This document shows, in pieces, positions 35,201 to 43,715 of a stretch of 64,000 bases of DNA; positions within the stretch are counted from its first letter, which is position 1, and every line of letters begins with the position of its first letter. The stretch covers positions 34,155,924-34,219,923 of the forward strand of contig JANCRA010000006.1 of assembly GCA_024362935.1 (NCBI GenBank), given 5' to 3'. The position numbers and the translations under genes were made by a program. The DNA is from Setophaga petechia (taxonomy: Eukaryota; Chordata; Aves; Passeriformes; Parulidae). The notes beneath the pieces are model-generated. The model saw only the letters and a program-made list of their open reading frames with translations. It did not search any database and was not told the DNA's origin.

Positions 35201-37022
35201 CCCTGCTCCTGCTGCCCCCCCTGCTGCTGACACAGGCCACCGTGCCCTCGGCCTTCTTGGCCCCCTGGCCACACGCTGCCTCATCTTCAGCTGCTCAAGG
35301 CCGCCAGCCCTGCGTCTTTTTGGTCCACGCAGCTGCCCAGCCACAAAGGTGCCCATCTGACTTCAGATCCAGCAGGCACCAGTGCAAGATCGCCTTCTTT
35401 TTCTTCAGTTGTATCTTTTAAGGAAATAGTTTAATTTTATCAGAATAGAATTCTCTCTGACTAAATTGAAATGGCCTTTTTCTTCCCTATAGGAAATTGC
35501 TCTTAGCTCAGTATTCCTGTTTAGGTGCTGTCAGGAAGCGACATTCCCTCTGCCAATCTGAGTTTATACTTCTTCAGGGCTCTCAGATGGTAATTAGGAA
35601 CTATCAAGTTATGCCTTGGTTTTTTTTGTTGAAGGCATGAAAGTGGATTTTCTTTTGGCCTCCCTCTACACTCTACTACCACTGGTCAAGCTGACAACCG
35701 GGTCCATTATTTCTTAACACCAGGAAAATGAAATCTCGCTCACCTCAGAATCCGTACAGCTGAATACACGCTTCAGGTGACCTGTAGTGTGCAATGGAAA
35801 ATGCACCAGATGCTGTGAGAAAACTTCTTGGGCTTGTGAATCCCACAGAACAAGTCAACCCAAACAGAGATGATTTCCTGTTTCACAACATCCCTCCAGG
35901 AGACACATTTCATTCACACAGCCAGCAATAGATCCCGACAATATTCTTGCTTGTGCCTACACTTTGGCCTGTTTTGCCAGTAAATGACTAAAAACATGAT
36001 GAAGAAAATTCCAATTGTTCTTGAACACTTGGTGCTCATCTTCTACCAAACACATCAAGCAGCTTTTTTATCTCTCCCTCGGGTACTTTTTTTAAAAAAT
36101 CAGTTGCATGCACCAATTCTTGTACACTTGCTGGAAACAGTTGCACAGAAAAGGATCCCCAAAATCCCCCTGAGCTGTAGCAGCTCTGTTGTGAAACAGC
36201 ACAGCAGCAGTTCCAGAGTTCTAGAGCAGACACTCACTGCTTTCGAGTTTGCATTTCATTGCAAAGGGAATCTCTATTTTAGCACTCAGTAGAGAATCAA
36301 GTTAGACAGTCAAAGCCCTTCATGACAAAATTTAGAAAGAAAGAAGCTTTCCCTGAATTCTGGGAACAACTGCAGGGTTTTTAGGCGGCCTTCCAAGAAG
36401 GTCTGCCAGTCTACGTTTTCAAAGGTGTCTTGCCTGTCCCAGCAAACTGAGGCAATGACAGACTCTGCTGCCACAGACTCTCCCTTGGAGGGAACGGAAG
36501 CCCTGCAGGCTCCCTTGAAAATGCTGCCCCTGTGGCTACAGACACCCCCTTTTTAGCTGAACGTCTGAACTGGAGCTTTACCAAACCAGCGGCTTCCTAG
36601 TGCTCTTTCTGTTTCAAAATCAGAAACTCAGTCACTAAGAAAGAGCAGGAAGACACAGAAAAACCAGGTTAGGATACACCCTAACCTAAGTAGAGAGGAA
36701 ACATTTACTTACGTGTGAGGTGTGTCACAAAATAGGCACCGTAAGTGATGCCATAGGCGGCGAAAAGCACAGGTGCAATTCGCTCAATCATTTTAACACT
36801 GCCCTGCAAGTTTGCAGGCTGTGCTAACGCAGTAGCAAAAGCAAGGCTGCTGTCAGTGTGCAACAGCCCACTGACAATTGCCTCAATCAGGAGGATTCTC
36901 CTGAACTGAGCAAGGCCTAGGGCTGCTCTGACACTCAGGCCTTCCGTGCACCAAGGCAACCTTCTGATGTCACTATGACCAGGTGGCAACCGTGCCCTGA
37001 CATCACAAAGCAAATGCTCCAT
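10765..37022 (-). CDS. PAK3L: PAK3-like serine/threonine kinase gene, composite model (terminal exon not found)
   Basis: Minus-strand exon model: 37022-36713, 35781-35744, seven array exons (34420-34289 down to 23825-23694), 22064-21927, 19573-19433, 19214-19080, 18802-18665, 18600-18493, 18022-17803, 16083-16017, 15333-15285, 14520-14408, 13743-13626, 12932-12833, 12431-12235, 10902-10765. Each junction has AG/GT and the phases agree throughout. The kinase half follows PAK1-3 closely: GSGSFGDVY loop, VAIK lysine, NEIMIM helix glutamate, [11 protein letters not shown] and WMAPE, so an active Ser/Thr kinase is expected. PAKs act below Rac/Cdc42 on cytoskeleton and signalling, but no CRIB domain is seen here. 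What is known: PAK3-like kinases are expanded in zebra finch. What I infer: the joining of the N-terminal, array and coiled-coil exons to the kinase. The last exon (after AKELLQ) is missing from the model. Confidence 0.6.
12235..12431 (-). CDS. Kinase exon: DFG, activation loop, APE, subdomain IX
   Basis: 197 nt. It encodes [14 protein letters not shown], the activation segment [13 protein letters not shown] and the PAK-typical [11 protein letters not shown]. The metal-binding Asp and the APE motif are intact. The acceptor follows CTTTCTCCTCAG and the donor is GTAAGG. Phase 1 in, phase 0 out, both matching the neighbours. Confidence 0.92.
12833..12932 (-). CDS. Kinase exon: catalytic loop
   Basis: 100 nt coding [20 protein letters not shown] and the [13 protein letters not shown] strand. 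The HRD Asp, the Lys two residues on and the metal-binding Asn are present. Acceptor TCTCTCTCAG, donor GTCAGT. Confidence 0.92.
13626..13743 (-). CDS. Kinase exon: hinge region
   Basis: 118 nt coding the hinge [17 protein letters not shown], equivalent to the PAK hinge strand. Acceptor CTTTCAG, donor GTCAGC; phase 2 in, 0 out. Confidence 0.9.
14408..14520 (-). CDS. Kinase exon: ATP-anchoring lysine and helix C
   Basis: 113 nt coding [20 protein letters not shown] and then [17 protein letters not shown]. The VAIK lysine and the helix C glutamate are both present. Acceptor ATTTTAG, donor GTGAGA. Phase 0 in, 2 out. Confidence 0.9.
15285..15333 (-). CDS. Kinase exon: glycine-rich loop, second half
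   Basis: A 49-nt exon coding [16 protein letters not shown]. With the preceding exon it completes the GxGxxGxVY loop. Acceptor GTTTCTAG, donor GTAAAT. Confidence 0.88.
16017..16083 (-). CDS. Kinase exon: start of catalytic domain
   Basis: 67 nt coding [16 protein letters not shown], like the PAK segment just before the Gly loop. Acceptor TTCCTTCAG, donor GTGAGT. It needs 1 base from the exon before and leaves 2, as the neighbours provide. Confidence 0.87.
17803..18022 (-). CDS. PAK-like linker exon before the kinase domain
   Basis: 220 nt. Its end ([12 protein letters not shown], leading into RMVNPNENP) parallels the PAK pre-kinase segment with its EEI-LEKL wording; the rest is Ser/Ala-rich low complexity. 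Donor GTACGT. I chose the acceptor CTTCCAG at 18023 because only that one gives phase 0 after the upstream coiled-coil exon; a second AG upstream does not fit. Confidence 0.65.
18493..18600 (-). CDS. Coiled-coil exon 4 (36 codons)
   Basis: Phase 0 at both ends; acceptor GTGCAG, donor GTGAGC. It codes a heptad-rich helix with [18 protein letters not shown] do not recognise a specific family. Coiled coils are not part of ordinary PAK proteins. Confidence 0.6.
18665..18802 (-). CDS. Coiled-coil exon 3 (46 codons)
   Basis: Phase 0 at both ends; acceptor TGTGCACAG, donor GTGAGT. The peptide is charged and helical, for example [19 protein letters not shown]. Confidence 0.62.
19080..19214 (-). CDS. 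Coiled-coil exon 2 (45 codons)
   Basis: Phase 0 at both ends; acceptor CTTTCTGTGCAG, donor GTAAGC. It codes [15 protein letters not shown] and [17 protein letters not shown], both strongly coiled-coil. Confidence 0.62.
19433..19573 (-). CDS. Possible coiled-coil exon 1 (47 codons)
   Basis: Its length and phase (0/0) fit the series, with donor GTCAGC, but the acceptor (GGAGTGAG) is weak. The peptide has ELWDRAG and [14 protein letters not shown] second helix-like frame lies just downstream ([10 protein letters not shown]), so this may be a decayed exon. Confidence 0.4.
19600..20960. other. Intron, kinase gene
   Basis: Apart from the GATA run and a CR1-like tail from about 20900, I see no feature in this stretch. 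Confidence 0.4.
20193..20234. repeat. (GATA)n microsatellite
   Basis: About ten GATA units in an intron of the kinase gene. Confidence 0.95.
21000..21210 (-). mobile_element. CR1-derived block in array unit 1 (repeated in every unit)
   Basis: On the minus strand the order GGAGTGCTGTG, GCTGTGGGCCCTGGGAAGC, GCAGCGTGTGCACAGAAGG and GCTGAGGGAGCTT is that of a CR1 LINE tail. Equivalent blocks lie near 22660-22870, 24430-24640, 26190-26400, 27950-28160, 29725-29935, 31490-31700, 33255-33465 and 35030-35235. The insertion therefore predates the amplification. Confidence 0.7.
21927..22064 (-). CDS. PAK-like acidic/proline exon, ancestral-looking copy (46 codons)
   Basis: 138 nt, phase-neutral, acceptor CTTGCCACAG, donor GTAAGT. 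It encodes [20 protein letters not shown], then TPQ, the closest match in the window to the PAK3 acidic run plus proline segment. The repeated exons share its splice contexts and acidic-then-proline plan, so this unit is probably the founder or an old, unconverted edge unit. Confidence 0.72.
23694..23825 (-). CDS. Array exon copy 1 (44 codons)
   Basis: 132 nt between CTTGCCACAG and GTAAGT, open in phase 0. Begins [12 protein letters not shown]; variable sites: Asp3, Glu17, Arg24, Glu43. Acidic centre, then PPSVLTPEP. Confidence 0.68.
25455..25586 (-). CDS. Array exon copy 2 (44 codons)
   Basis: Same length and splice sites; Glu3, Val17, Thr24, Glu43. It also has a synonymous change in the proline/alanine stretch, shared with copy 6. 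Confidence 0.68.
27229..27360 (-). CDS. Array exon copy 3 (44 codons)
   Basis: Same length and splice sites; Glu3, Glu17, Thr24, Glu43, which is the majority state at each variable site except 24, where Thr is in four of seven. Confidence 0.68.
28989..29120 (-). CDS. Array exon copy 4 (44 codons)
   Basis: Identical to copy 1 (Asp3, Glu17, Arg24, Glu43), three units away; the flanking intron is also nearly identical over more than 2 kb. Confidence 0.68.
30750..30881 (-). CDS. Array exon copy 5 (44 codons)
   Basis: Glu3, Glu17, Thr24 and, uniquely, Gln43 next to the splice donor. Confidence 0.68.
32516..32647 (-). CDS. Array exon copy 6 (44 codons)
   Basis: Glu3, Val17, Thr24, Glu43: the same type as copy 2, four units away. 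Confidence 0.68.
34289..34420 (-). CDS. Array exon copy 7 (44 codons)
   Basis: Glu3, Glu17, Arg24, Glu43. On the minus strand it is the first copy that transcription meets. Confidence 0.68.
35744..35781 (-). CDS. Candidate 38-nt exon upstream of the array
   Basis: Flanked by ACACTACAG and GTGAGC. It takes the one base left by the 36.7-kb exon and ends in phase 0, as the array exons need, coding [12 protein letters not shown]. The polypyrimidine tract is weak. Support is phase and splice sites only. Confidence 0.42.
35790..36705. other. Intron-like region between candidate exons
   Basis: Moderate A/T content with short open frames and no domain. I searched by eye for a CRIB/PBD motif (ISxPxxFxHxxHVG) on the minus strand and found none. 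Confidence 0.35.
36713..37022 (-). CDS. Candidate first coding exon, unrecognised N-terminus (103 codons)
   Basis: ATG in a good context (CCAACATGG) opens a frame to a strong donor (C|GTAAGT). It starts [20 protein letters not shown] and ends with a hydrophobic stretch ([18 protein letters not shown]) that could be a membrane segment or buried helix. I do not recognise the family. It could be the first exon of the kinase gene, replacing the CRIB-bearing N-terminus of PAKs, or a separate gene. The frame is also open upstream of the ATG. Confidence 0.45.
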
Positions 37023-37269
37023 GTTGGCCTGTGAATTTATGCAAAGCAATAACCAACCTTCCCTACAGCAAACACAAAAGAGCCTGGGAAGTTCTTCTCT
37101 GACACAAAGCAGCACAAATTCCCTTCATGGGCCAAACCCTCTTGTTCAGGGGATCCAAGAGGAACCCCAAGAGTGCCTCAAGTACCTACAGCGTGTACCC
37201 CAACTGAGCACTCAGACGGGACCCAAGCAAAGGAAATCAGACCAAGAAAATGGCCCACAGCATTGCACA

Positions 37270-37690
37270 TGTGAGAAATGACTCTCACTTTTAAAATTTT
37301 AAAGGTTTAGTAAACCTTAAGAAAGGACAGAAAAAGGAAAAATTACAGCATTGGGAGTCTCTGTGACTAGCGGCCATGTGCTCATCTACAAAAAGGATGC
37401 TCTGCCTTTTATACCCTTAGCCCCTGCAAAAGTTTTGTCAGTCAACTCTTTCTCTGCTGTCCATTGGTGGGGATTACTTTCTTGCATCTTGACTGGAGGT
37501 CAGGTGTTGTTACACCCCGCCTGCTGGTCACAAGCCAGCCCTCCCCAAATGCCCTGGCTACCAAGGTGATTGCAAGGGGGACGGGAAAGAGGACTATGGG
37601 AGGATATATTACAATACCATCACTACACATGTGAACATCCACATAACATCTACTGCTTAATTGTCAGAGCCAACCATTGCATCACTCGTC
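37270..37690 (-). repeat. Probable solo LTR (minus sense)
   Basis: The minus strand has a clear TATA box (GGGTATAAAAGG, near 37410-37421), a U3-like stretch upstream (37421-37690) and A/T-rich R/U5-like DNA downstream. No internal retroviral sequence adjoins it. Ends are approximate because I found no clear TG/CA pair. It lies just upstream of the candidate first exon at 36.7-37.0 kb and could supply a promoter. Confidence 0.5.
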
Positions 37691-37779
37691 TAGAACACAC
37701 AGAACCAGGAGAGAAGCCACTGTTGCCACCACAGCTGAAATCATTCCTAACAAATCTCCCCACATATTTGCACCTTTAT

Positions 37780-38200
37780 TGGACATGCCCAGGGCTCCGG
37801 TGCATGTACATCTCTGCCTTCCTTCCCCTTTGGCAGCAGTCGAACTGGCAGCATCTGCCCCCAGCAGCAGCTGCTCCAAGCTGGGAACGCCACTGGCGGT
37901 GCTGATTTCCAGAGGCTCCTGTGTCCCAGGGGAAGCCAAGGCAGGAGCGGGTTGAACGGTGCTGGCGCTGCTGCTGCTGCTCTGCGCCAGAGAGCCCTGG
38001 CTGGGCAGGGCACGGTGCCCACTGCGCTGCGGGCTCCTTCTCCTGCCACAGCTGGGCACGCCTGGGAACAAGGTATGACAGCTTGTGGGCAAACCAAGGG
38101 CTGTCTGGGGCTGCACTGCTCTGCCCACACCCAGGACACCTGCAGCACAGAACCTTGGTCCCCCAAAGGGCAAACAAGATGCAAACAGCTGGAAAAGATT
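37780..38200. other. GC-rich segment without recognised gene
   Basis: Long frames exist on both strands (for example 37682-38173 minus, with STASGVPSLEQLLLGAD). No splice context or family is visible. Confidence 0.3.
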
Positions 38201-38209
38201 TCATTTCAA

Positions 38210-39150
38210 CCATTCTTTATGCTTCAATAGAAATGACCAAAATGAAAGTTACTGAGCAGGGCCGATCCACACTGCCAGCTCAGTGTGAGAAAAGAGGCAT
38301 TACTTTATTTCAGTGCTGGGCGTGTGGGGAATCACTTCCCTGAAACATGCACACCCACGTGTTAGTATCCATGGAACTAAGACATTACTTTCATTACTTT
38401 TATTCATTACTTTGCTCAAACTCACAGGCTAAACATTCTCACACAGTATTTAACACGTTTAAATCACGTCCCCAAAATTCCTGACATTTAGAGTAGGGGT
38501 CTCTTGAGGGTCTCTGGTGGTCATGTGGTGAACAACCCATTCCTCAAATTCTCCTTCCATGGTTAAGAGCCTACTTCTCCTTGAATGCATTGCAGCTACC
38601 TCCTCAGCAGGACCACTGTCTTTATTCTCAAGGCTAAGACATCCACTTGCACACATCAGCCACTGGGGTGAGGGAATGTACGACTAAGCACTGCCTGGTA
38701 AAGCTTAACAAATTCACCATTTGTTGCAGGTCAACACTTCCCCAACATCTCTCCTTCCTTCTCTGGGAATCAAACACAAGCATTTTGTGATCACTGAGCC
38801 CAAGGCCGCCTCCAACCCTCCTGTCACCCACCAGCCCTTCTCTCTTCACACACAGCAGCTCCAGCAGTGCCTTCCCTCCCTGGCTCAGTCCCCAGCTGCG
38901 TCACAAGTTCTCTGTCGCACACCCCAGGAACATCCTGGGCTGTTTGCTCTCCTCTGCACTCTGTTGCCAGCAGACATCCCCACCCTGTTCCATAGCCCTT
39001 GCAAAACCCTGCACCTGCTCTCCATGGGCACCTGGGCAGGGGAGGCACTCACAGGAGAGATGCACCAGCTGCACTGGGCAGGAACCAAAACCCTCTGGCG
39101 GCACAGCTGCTGGCCTGTGTCTGCCACAGCTCTGGCTGCCCCTCTCCTCA
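38210..39150. other. Region without recognised gene
   Basis: Moderately GC-rich DNA leading into the IR2 left arm. No domain, splice pair or repeat signature that I can name. Confidence 0.3.
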
Positions 39151-39154
39151 TGGG

Positions 39155-39566
39155 CTTTTGGCTGGAAATGCAACTGCACTTTCTGCCTCGTGTAGAAACA
39201 CCAGGGCTGCACAAACAACGGCCAGCAGGCCACATCCCAAAGGCACTGCAGCATGGAGTTGAGAAGGAAGAAGACCCTTCCCCAATTCCTAACCATACCA
39301 AAACCACCATAATTGGGACTTTTAATCTTCTGAATGGAGAGTTGATTCACAGGGTGACAAGGGAATCTTCCAATGGAGTTGAAGTTTGGTAGAGTTTTTA
39401 TTCTGAGTCCTACTCAGACTGTTGATTTGAAAATTTATTTTAAAATATTTTTAAAAAACTGTGCAGTCATATGGTTTTGTTCTAATAACAAAATGGCTAG
39501 ATGAAATGTACTGGCATTTTAATTACATCCAAACTGCTTTTAGTCTGTAAACGTTTTCCTGCAGAA
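39155..39566 (+). repeat. Left arm of inverted repeat IR2
   Basis: About 410 bp repeated in reverse at 42098-42511 with few differences, from CTTTTGGCTGGAAATG to CCTGCAGAA. A diverged third copy of its first part is at 8505-8650. Confidence 0.88.
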
Positions 39567-41540
39567 TAGCCACTAAACACGAAATTAAAGTCTGTGGACT
39601 GTTTACTTTGCAAATTTCTACTAAACTTATCAGACAATGAGGCATTTTTAGTTAGATCATAGAGCAAATTAATTCCTATGGATAACTTGATTTGGATAAA
39701 CCTGCTGATTGCAGATTAAAACTGCCAGCACCTACTAAGTGGAAATCTGAATACTCACTTCTATGAGCTCTGAATTATTAGATAGTCATTGTTCACCATA
39801 ATAACAAAAATTAACATTCTGGCTTTTTTTCTTTTTTAATACAGCCAGCTCTTCAACACTCTTTGTAACACCAGAAAGAGAGTTTGTAGCAATGTGAACC
39901 ACCGGCTGGCGGAGCATTGCAGAAGGCTCCTATGTCAGCACTAAACGTACACATTTACCATGGCAACACTTCTTGCCTTTAATTCCAAGCTACAGCTCAG
40001 TTTCTGCAGTATAGATTCACACTTGTAGTCTGTATTTGCAGCTGGTTCTTTCTTTCCTGTCCAGAAAAAAATCATGCTTGGATCTCAAATCAAAATAAAA
40101 CAAGGAGAGAGTCAGGTTCTGGATAGGTATTGCAAGAACTAAGAGAATTTTTTGCAAATACGTTAAAAAGTTGTTTGTACATGCTGCAAAAACAGCAGAA
40201 TAAAGACTTGCACTCTAACTTGCAAGCTGAGGTTTGCCTGTTCTTTCTGGATTGATTTCTTGAGGCCAGACACTGAACCTAATGAGTAAGAAAATCAAAA
40301 CCACAGGAGTAGTTTGGAGAATATTGTAAATTATTCTGTCATGATGCTTTTTGCCTAAAAGTTATGGCCATCATCCAATTGAAGTAATTAGAGGAGACTG
40401 AAGCCATCATACTGTGCCTGTGCACACAATTCCCTCCCGGGAGTAATCCATGAAGCAACGCTGACAAATCCACACCAGCAGCTGTTGCCACACAGTCATG
40501 AAGCAGAGAATATGTATTTGTGCTACCCTTGGACAGCTGAAGATGCCTCTGCTGAGCTAATTTTAGTGACGGCTCATCACAGATGAGACCTTGTGGTCAG
40601 TCTCCAACAAGTCAGGGCAGTTAATATTCTGCCTAAATGAAGCAAGTCTAGCAATACATAGACCATGCAGCCTGAGGAAAGCCAGCAGCTGTGGGAGATT
40701 TAATTTGTTTCCGTATCTTTCTTTTTACTAATGTATTGCAGTCAATTATTTAAAGAATGGGAACTTTTTGCATACCATTGGCTGGAAGGTTGGTCAATCT
40801 TCCCTTCATGACTCCTCTGAAAACATCACCCCAGTGTTTGTATCAGTAACTCTTCCATCATCATGGCTCACACAGCATTTCCTGCAGCTCTTCCTGGAGT
40901 CAGGGAAAGGCACCAGGAGAAGTGGGAGAAAGCTGTGTGCAGAGACTGTGTCAGCTAAAGAGACATTTGTTTCCTCTGATTTGACTGAATGGCTGCAGGA
41001 ACCTTGCTAGCACTGCTAGCAGGGCGGCCTTTTGCAGGGCTGGGCAGAGTTTGGGGCCCAGATCCCTCCTCTTGGTGAGACACCAGGGCAAGCAGCCCCT
41101 GTCCCAGCCAGGAGCAGAGGTTCTGTGACTCTGCCCTGGGCACAGGGACCTGCCACTGCCATGAGCTCCTGCTGCAGGCCCTCTGGGGCAGGTCCTGCTC
41201 TGCAGTGATGATGGGCGCAGCTGGGGGTGCCTGCAATGGAGGCTGGCTTCCAGTGTGCTCTGTTATCTTCCACACTGGAGCCAACAGAGCTTCTGCAAGG
41301 AGTCTCCTCTTGTGAGCTGCTGCAGCTGGAGCTGGCACTGCCCACAGAGCCGCTGTTTTCATCCCTGACAGGACCTGAGCACAGCAGCCTCTGGGCCTCC
41401 TTGCTACACGATGACAGTGAGGAGGCCATGGACCAGAGCTTCAGTATGTGTGACTCAGTTTCCTGATAAACTGTGCTAAGAAAAACCTGCATCCCTCCTG
41501 CCAGATCTAAGACACTCCAAGAAATCTGTTGGCACATTGG
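39567..41540. other. IR2 spacer without recognised gene
   Basis: Mostly A/T-rich to 40.75 kb, then GC-rich with open frames on both strands (41227-41466 plus, 41016-41732 minus). No family recognised. Confidence 0.35.
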
Positions 41541-41656
41541 GAACTCAGAACTGTTTGCATTTTGAAAAATTGTCTTATGAGTGCTTTTGATTGTTTTGGT
41601 CATTTTGTGTTGATTCAGTTGATCCTTCAGAGAAGCTGTCTTAAAACATGGGGAAT

Positions 41657-41997
41657 TGTAGAGACCCTGGGGGGGCATTCCCTGGTCTAGGGAGACACAA
41701 GAAGCTTCCTTCAAAAAGCTGTTAGACCCCATTGGCTCCTTCCCCTGCTCCTGTGTCTGTTCCTGTGTTCCTGAGCCACACCTTCCCTATTCCCTGATTG
41801 GCCCCCTCATCTTTGTACTGCCCAAGATCAGGGTCAGCCCCCAGGCCCCTGTGGAGGCAAAGTGAGACCCTCTGTGTGTGGGTGCTGGGACCTGAACATC
41901 TCCCTGCACAGCTGAATAAAACATCTGTGGAGATTATGCAAAAGTCCTTTTTGCTTCTTTACCCTGGACTATGCTAGCAGCAATTCAGACTGCTACA
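41657..41997 (+). repeat. LTR (341 bp), plus sense
   Basis: Starts TGTAGAGACC immediately after a polypurine-like AAAACATGGGGAAT and ends GACTGCTACA, so it has a TGTAG/CTACA terminal inverted repeat. AATAAA is at 41915-41920. The polypurine tract shows this is a 3' LTR or a solo LTR with a little internal DNA left of it. The internal region is otherwise unrecognisable. Confidence 0.75.
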
Positions 41998-42097
41998 GAG
42001 GAGAAGCTGCAGTACTGGCACCAAGATTTTGGCAACTTGACCAAAGGCAGAGAGGGCGTGCAGGATGCTGCTCTATGAATTCCTTAACCAGGAATTT

Positions 42098-42511
42098 TCT
42101 GCAGGAAAACGTTTACAGACTAAGCAGTTTGGATGTAATTAAAATGCCAGTACATTTCATCTAGCCATTTTGGTATTAGAACAAAACCATATGACTGATT
42201 GCACAGCCTTTTAAAAAATATTTTAAAATAAATTTTCAAATCAACAGTCTGAGTAGGACTCAGACTAAAAATTCTACCCAACTTCAACTCCACTGGAAGA
42301 TTCCCTTGTCACCCTGTGAATCAACTCTCCATTCAGAAGATTAAAAGTCCCAATTATGGTGGTTTTGGTATGGTTAGGAATTGGGGAAGGGTCTTCTTCC
42401 TTCTCAACTCCATGCTGCAGTGCCTTTGGGAAGTGGCCTGCTGGCCGTTGTTTGTGCAGCCCTGATGTTTCTACATGAGGCAGAAAGTGCAGTTGCATTT
42501 CCAGCCAAAAG
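42098..42511 (-). repeat. Right arm of inverted repeat IR2
   Basis: Reverse copy of 39155-39566. It stops only about 21 bases from the IR1 right arm. Confidence 0.88.
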
Positions 42512-42532
42512 GCAGTTGGGGATGCGCCTGAG

Positions 42533-43195
42533 GTGAGTCAAGGGGTTAGCTGAAAATGTAATTAGGATAATTGAAAAGTGCAGATGAGTCGAGGGGCCAG
42601 CTGGGAATAGAATTGGGATAGTAGAAGATTGCATATTTTAGGTAAGATTTTAAAATGAGGTAAGAAGCTAAGTTAGTAATACAGCTAGCAGAAATCATGT
42701 CCCTTAGTTAAAGAGTACCAAATATATTAGGAACATAAAGCTAGGAGTGACAGGGATAGAAGAAGCAATTGTGAAGGAGCAGAGACCATAGAAATACCTT
42801 GCCTTAAGAATAATTGAACAGTTAGGACAGGCTTGGACCATGACTAGCAGGTCAAAAGGTCTTGCCAACTGGCCATGGCAGAAGAGTTCACCATGAGGAA
42901 AGCGGCTTTCCTCCTCCCATACAACCACTCCCTCATTTCAAAATCCCACCCACCCAGTAAAGGCAGTACAATTGTGCAGCTGTATATAGATATTCAGCTG
43001 AAAAAAATACAAAGCAGGCAGGTAATAATTATGTATTATGGGTCCTTAGGAACCTAATGTAAAACCTTTCTGTAGAAATAGAGACCAGGAGTCCGTAACT
43101 CCTTGCACGTGTCTTTGGAAACTAGTTCGCATGTGTCCAGCGCTGCAATAAAGATGCTTCTTTTCTACTATAATTAGTTGAAGAGTCAGCTGCCC
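42533..43195 (+). repeat. LTR-like segment in IR1 right arm
   Basis: TATATA at about 42982-42988 and AATAAA at 43147-43152, in plus sense. It directly abuts gag sequence of opposite sense. Confidence 0.5.
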
Positions 43196-43400
43196 ATGCT
43201 TCAAGGGTTATGCTGGAGTAGTGAACTGATTTGGAAGGCAGCAGAAGAGTTTCAGCGGGCAATTTTTGGAAGAGATGGAAGGCTCTTGTGACTGAAGGGA
43301 AAGCCATTTGGAATGGAGTAATGATCCCAAAATCCATACCACTGTATCTTTGTGTCTGAATTTAAATCAGAATTTTTATAGATAGCTCCATGCAATTTGT

Positions 43401-43715
43401 CTACAAATGTATCAAAGTCTTCATTCTTCTTTGGTGACTTTGTGTAAAAGACATGGTGTGAAACTTACCTGGAAGTGCAAGGACAGCATTATATGCTAGT
43501 TGTTGCCTCATCTGTAAGACTTGATCAATGCTCTTAGCCTGGCCAGTGGCAGTAGCCCAGGGCCCCTTGCCAAGTAACTGTTGTGCTGTTAAACTATATA
43601 GAGGATCACCCTGCACTCTAGGTCTTGCTGCTTCTTGAGCACACTTTTCCTCCCAGCTTTTATGAAACATCTCCTGCTGATGGGGTGGCATTATAAGTCT
43701 TATTAGGGTATGCAC
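43401..43715 (-). pseudogene. gag: gag capsid fragment (IR1 right copy), 104 codons open
   Basis: A retroviral capsid segment with RLIMPPHQQEMFHKSWEEK and GPWATATGQAKSIDQVL, uninterrupted over this stretch unlike its partner at 6366-6700. Wording such as PPHQQ is seen in alpha/betaretroviral capsids. It lacks nucleocapsid, protease and all of pol, so it is a relic. Confidence 0.72.

Larger units (their letters stand above)
20970..35395. repeat. Macrosatellite of about 1.76-kb units containing a PAK-like exon
   Basis: Equivalent points recur at 21009, 22666, 24440, 26201, 27961, 29735, 31496, 33262 and 35034, so the periods are 1657, 1774, 1761, 1760, 1774, 1761, 1766 and 1772 bp. There are eight full units and a ninth cut off after about 400 bp. 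The first unit is clearly diverged, the others nearly identical. Reading the plus strand, each unit has a GC-rich CR1-derived block (its sense is the minus strand), about 700 bp of unique intron, one minus-strand exon with good splice sites, then about 550 bp of intron. The array lies wholly inside introns and exons of the kinase gene model. Confidence 0.95.

Noticed and set aside
20970..35395. Array considered as a CRISPR or short satellite
   Set aside because: Units are about 1.76 kb with internal exon and CR1 parts; nothing resembles direct repeats with spacers, and the genome is avian.
36036..36233. Minus-strand frame (65 codons) as a CRIB domain
   Set aside because: It lacks the ISxPxxFxHxxHVG pattern and has no splice sites.
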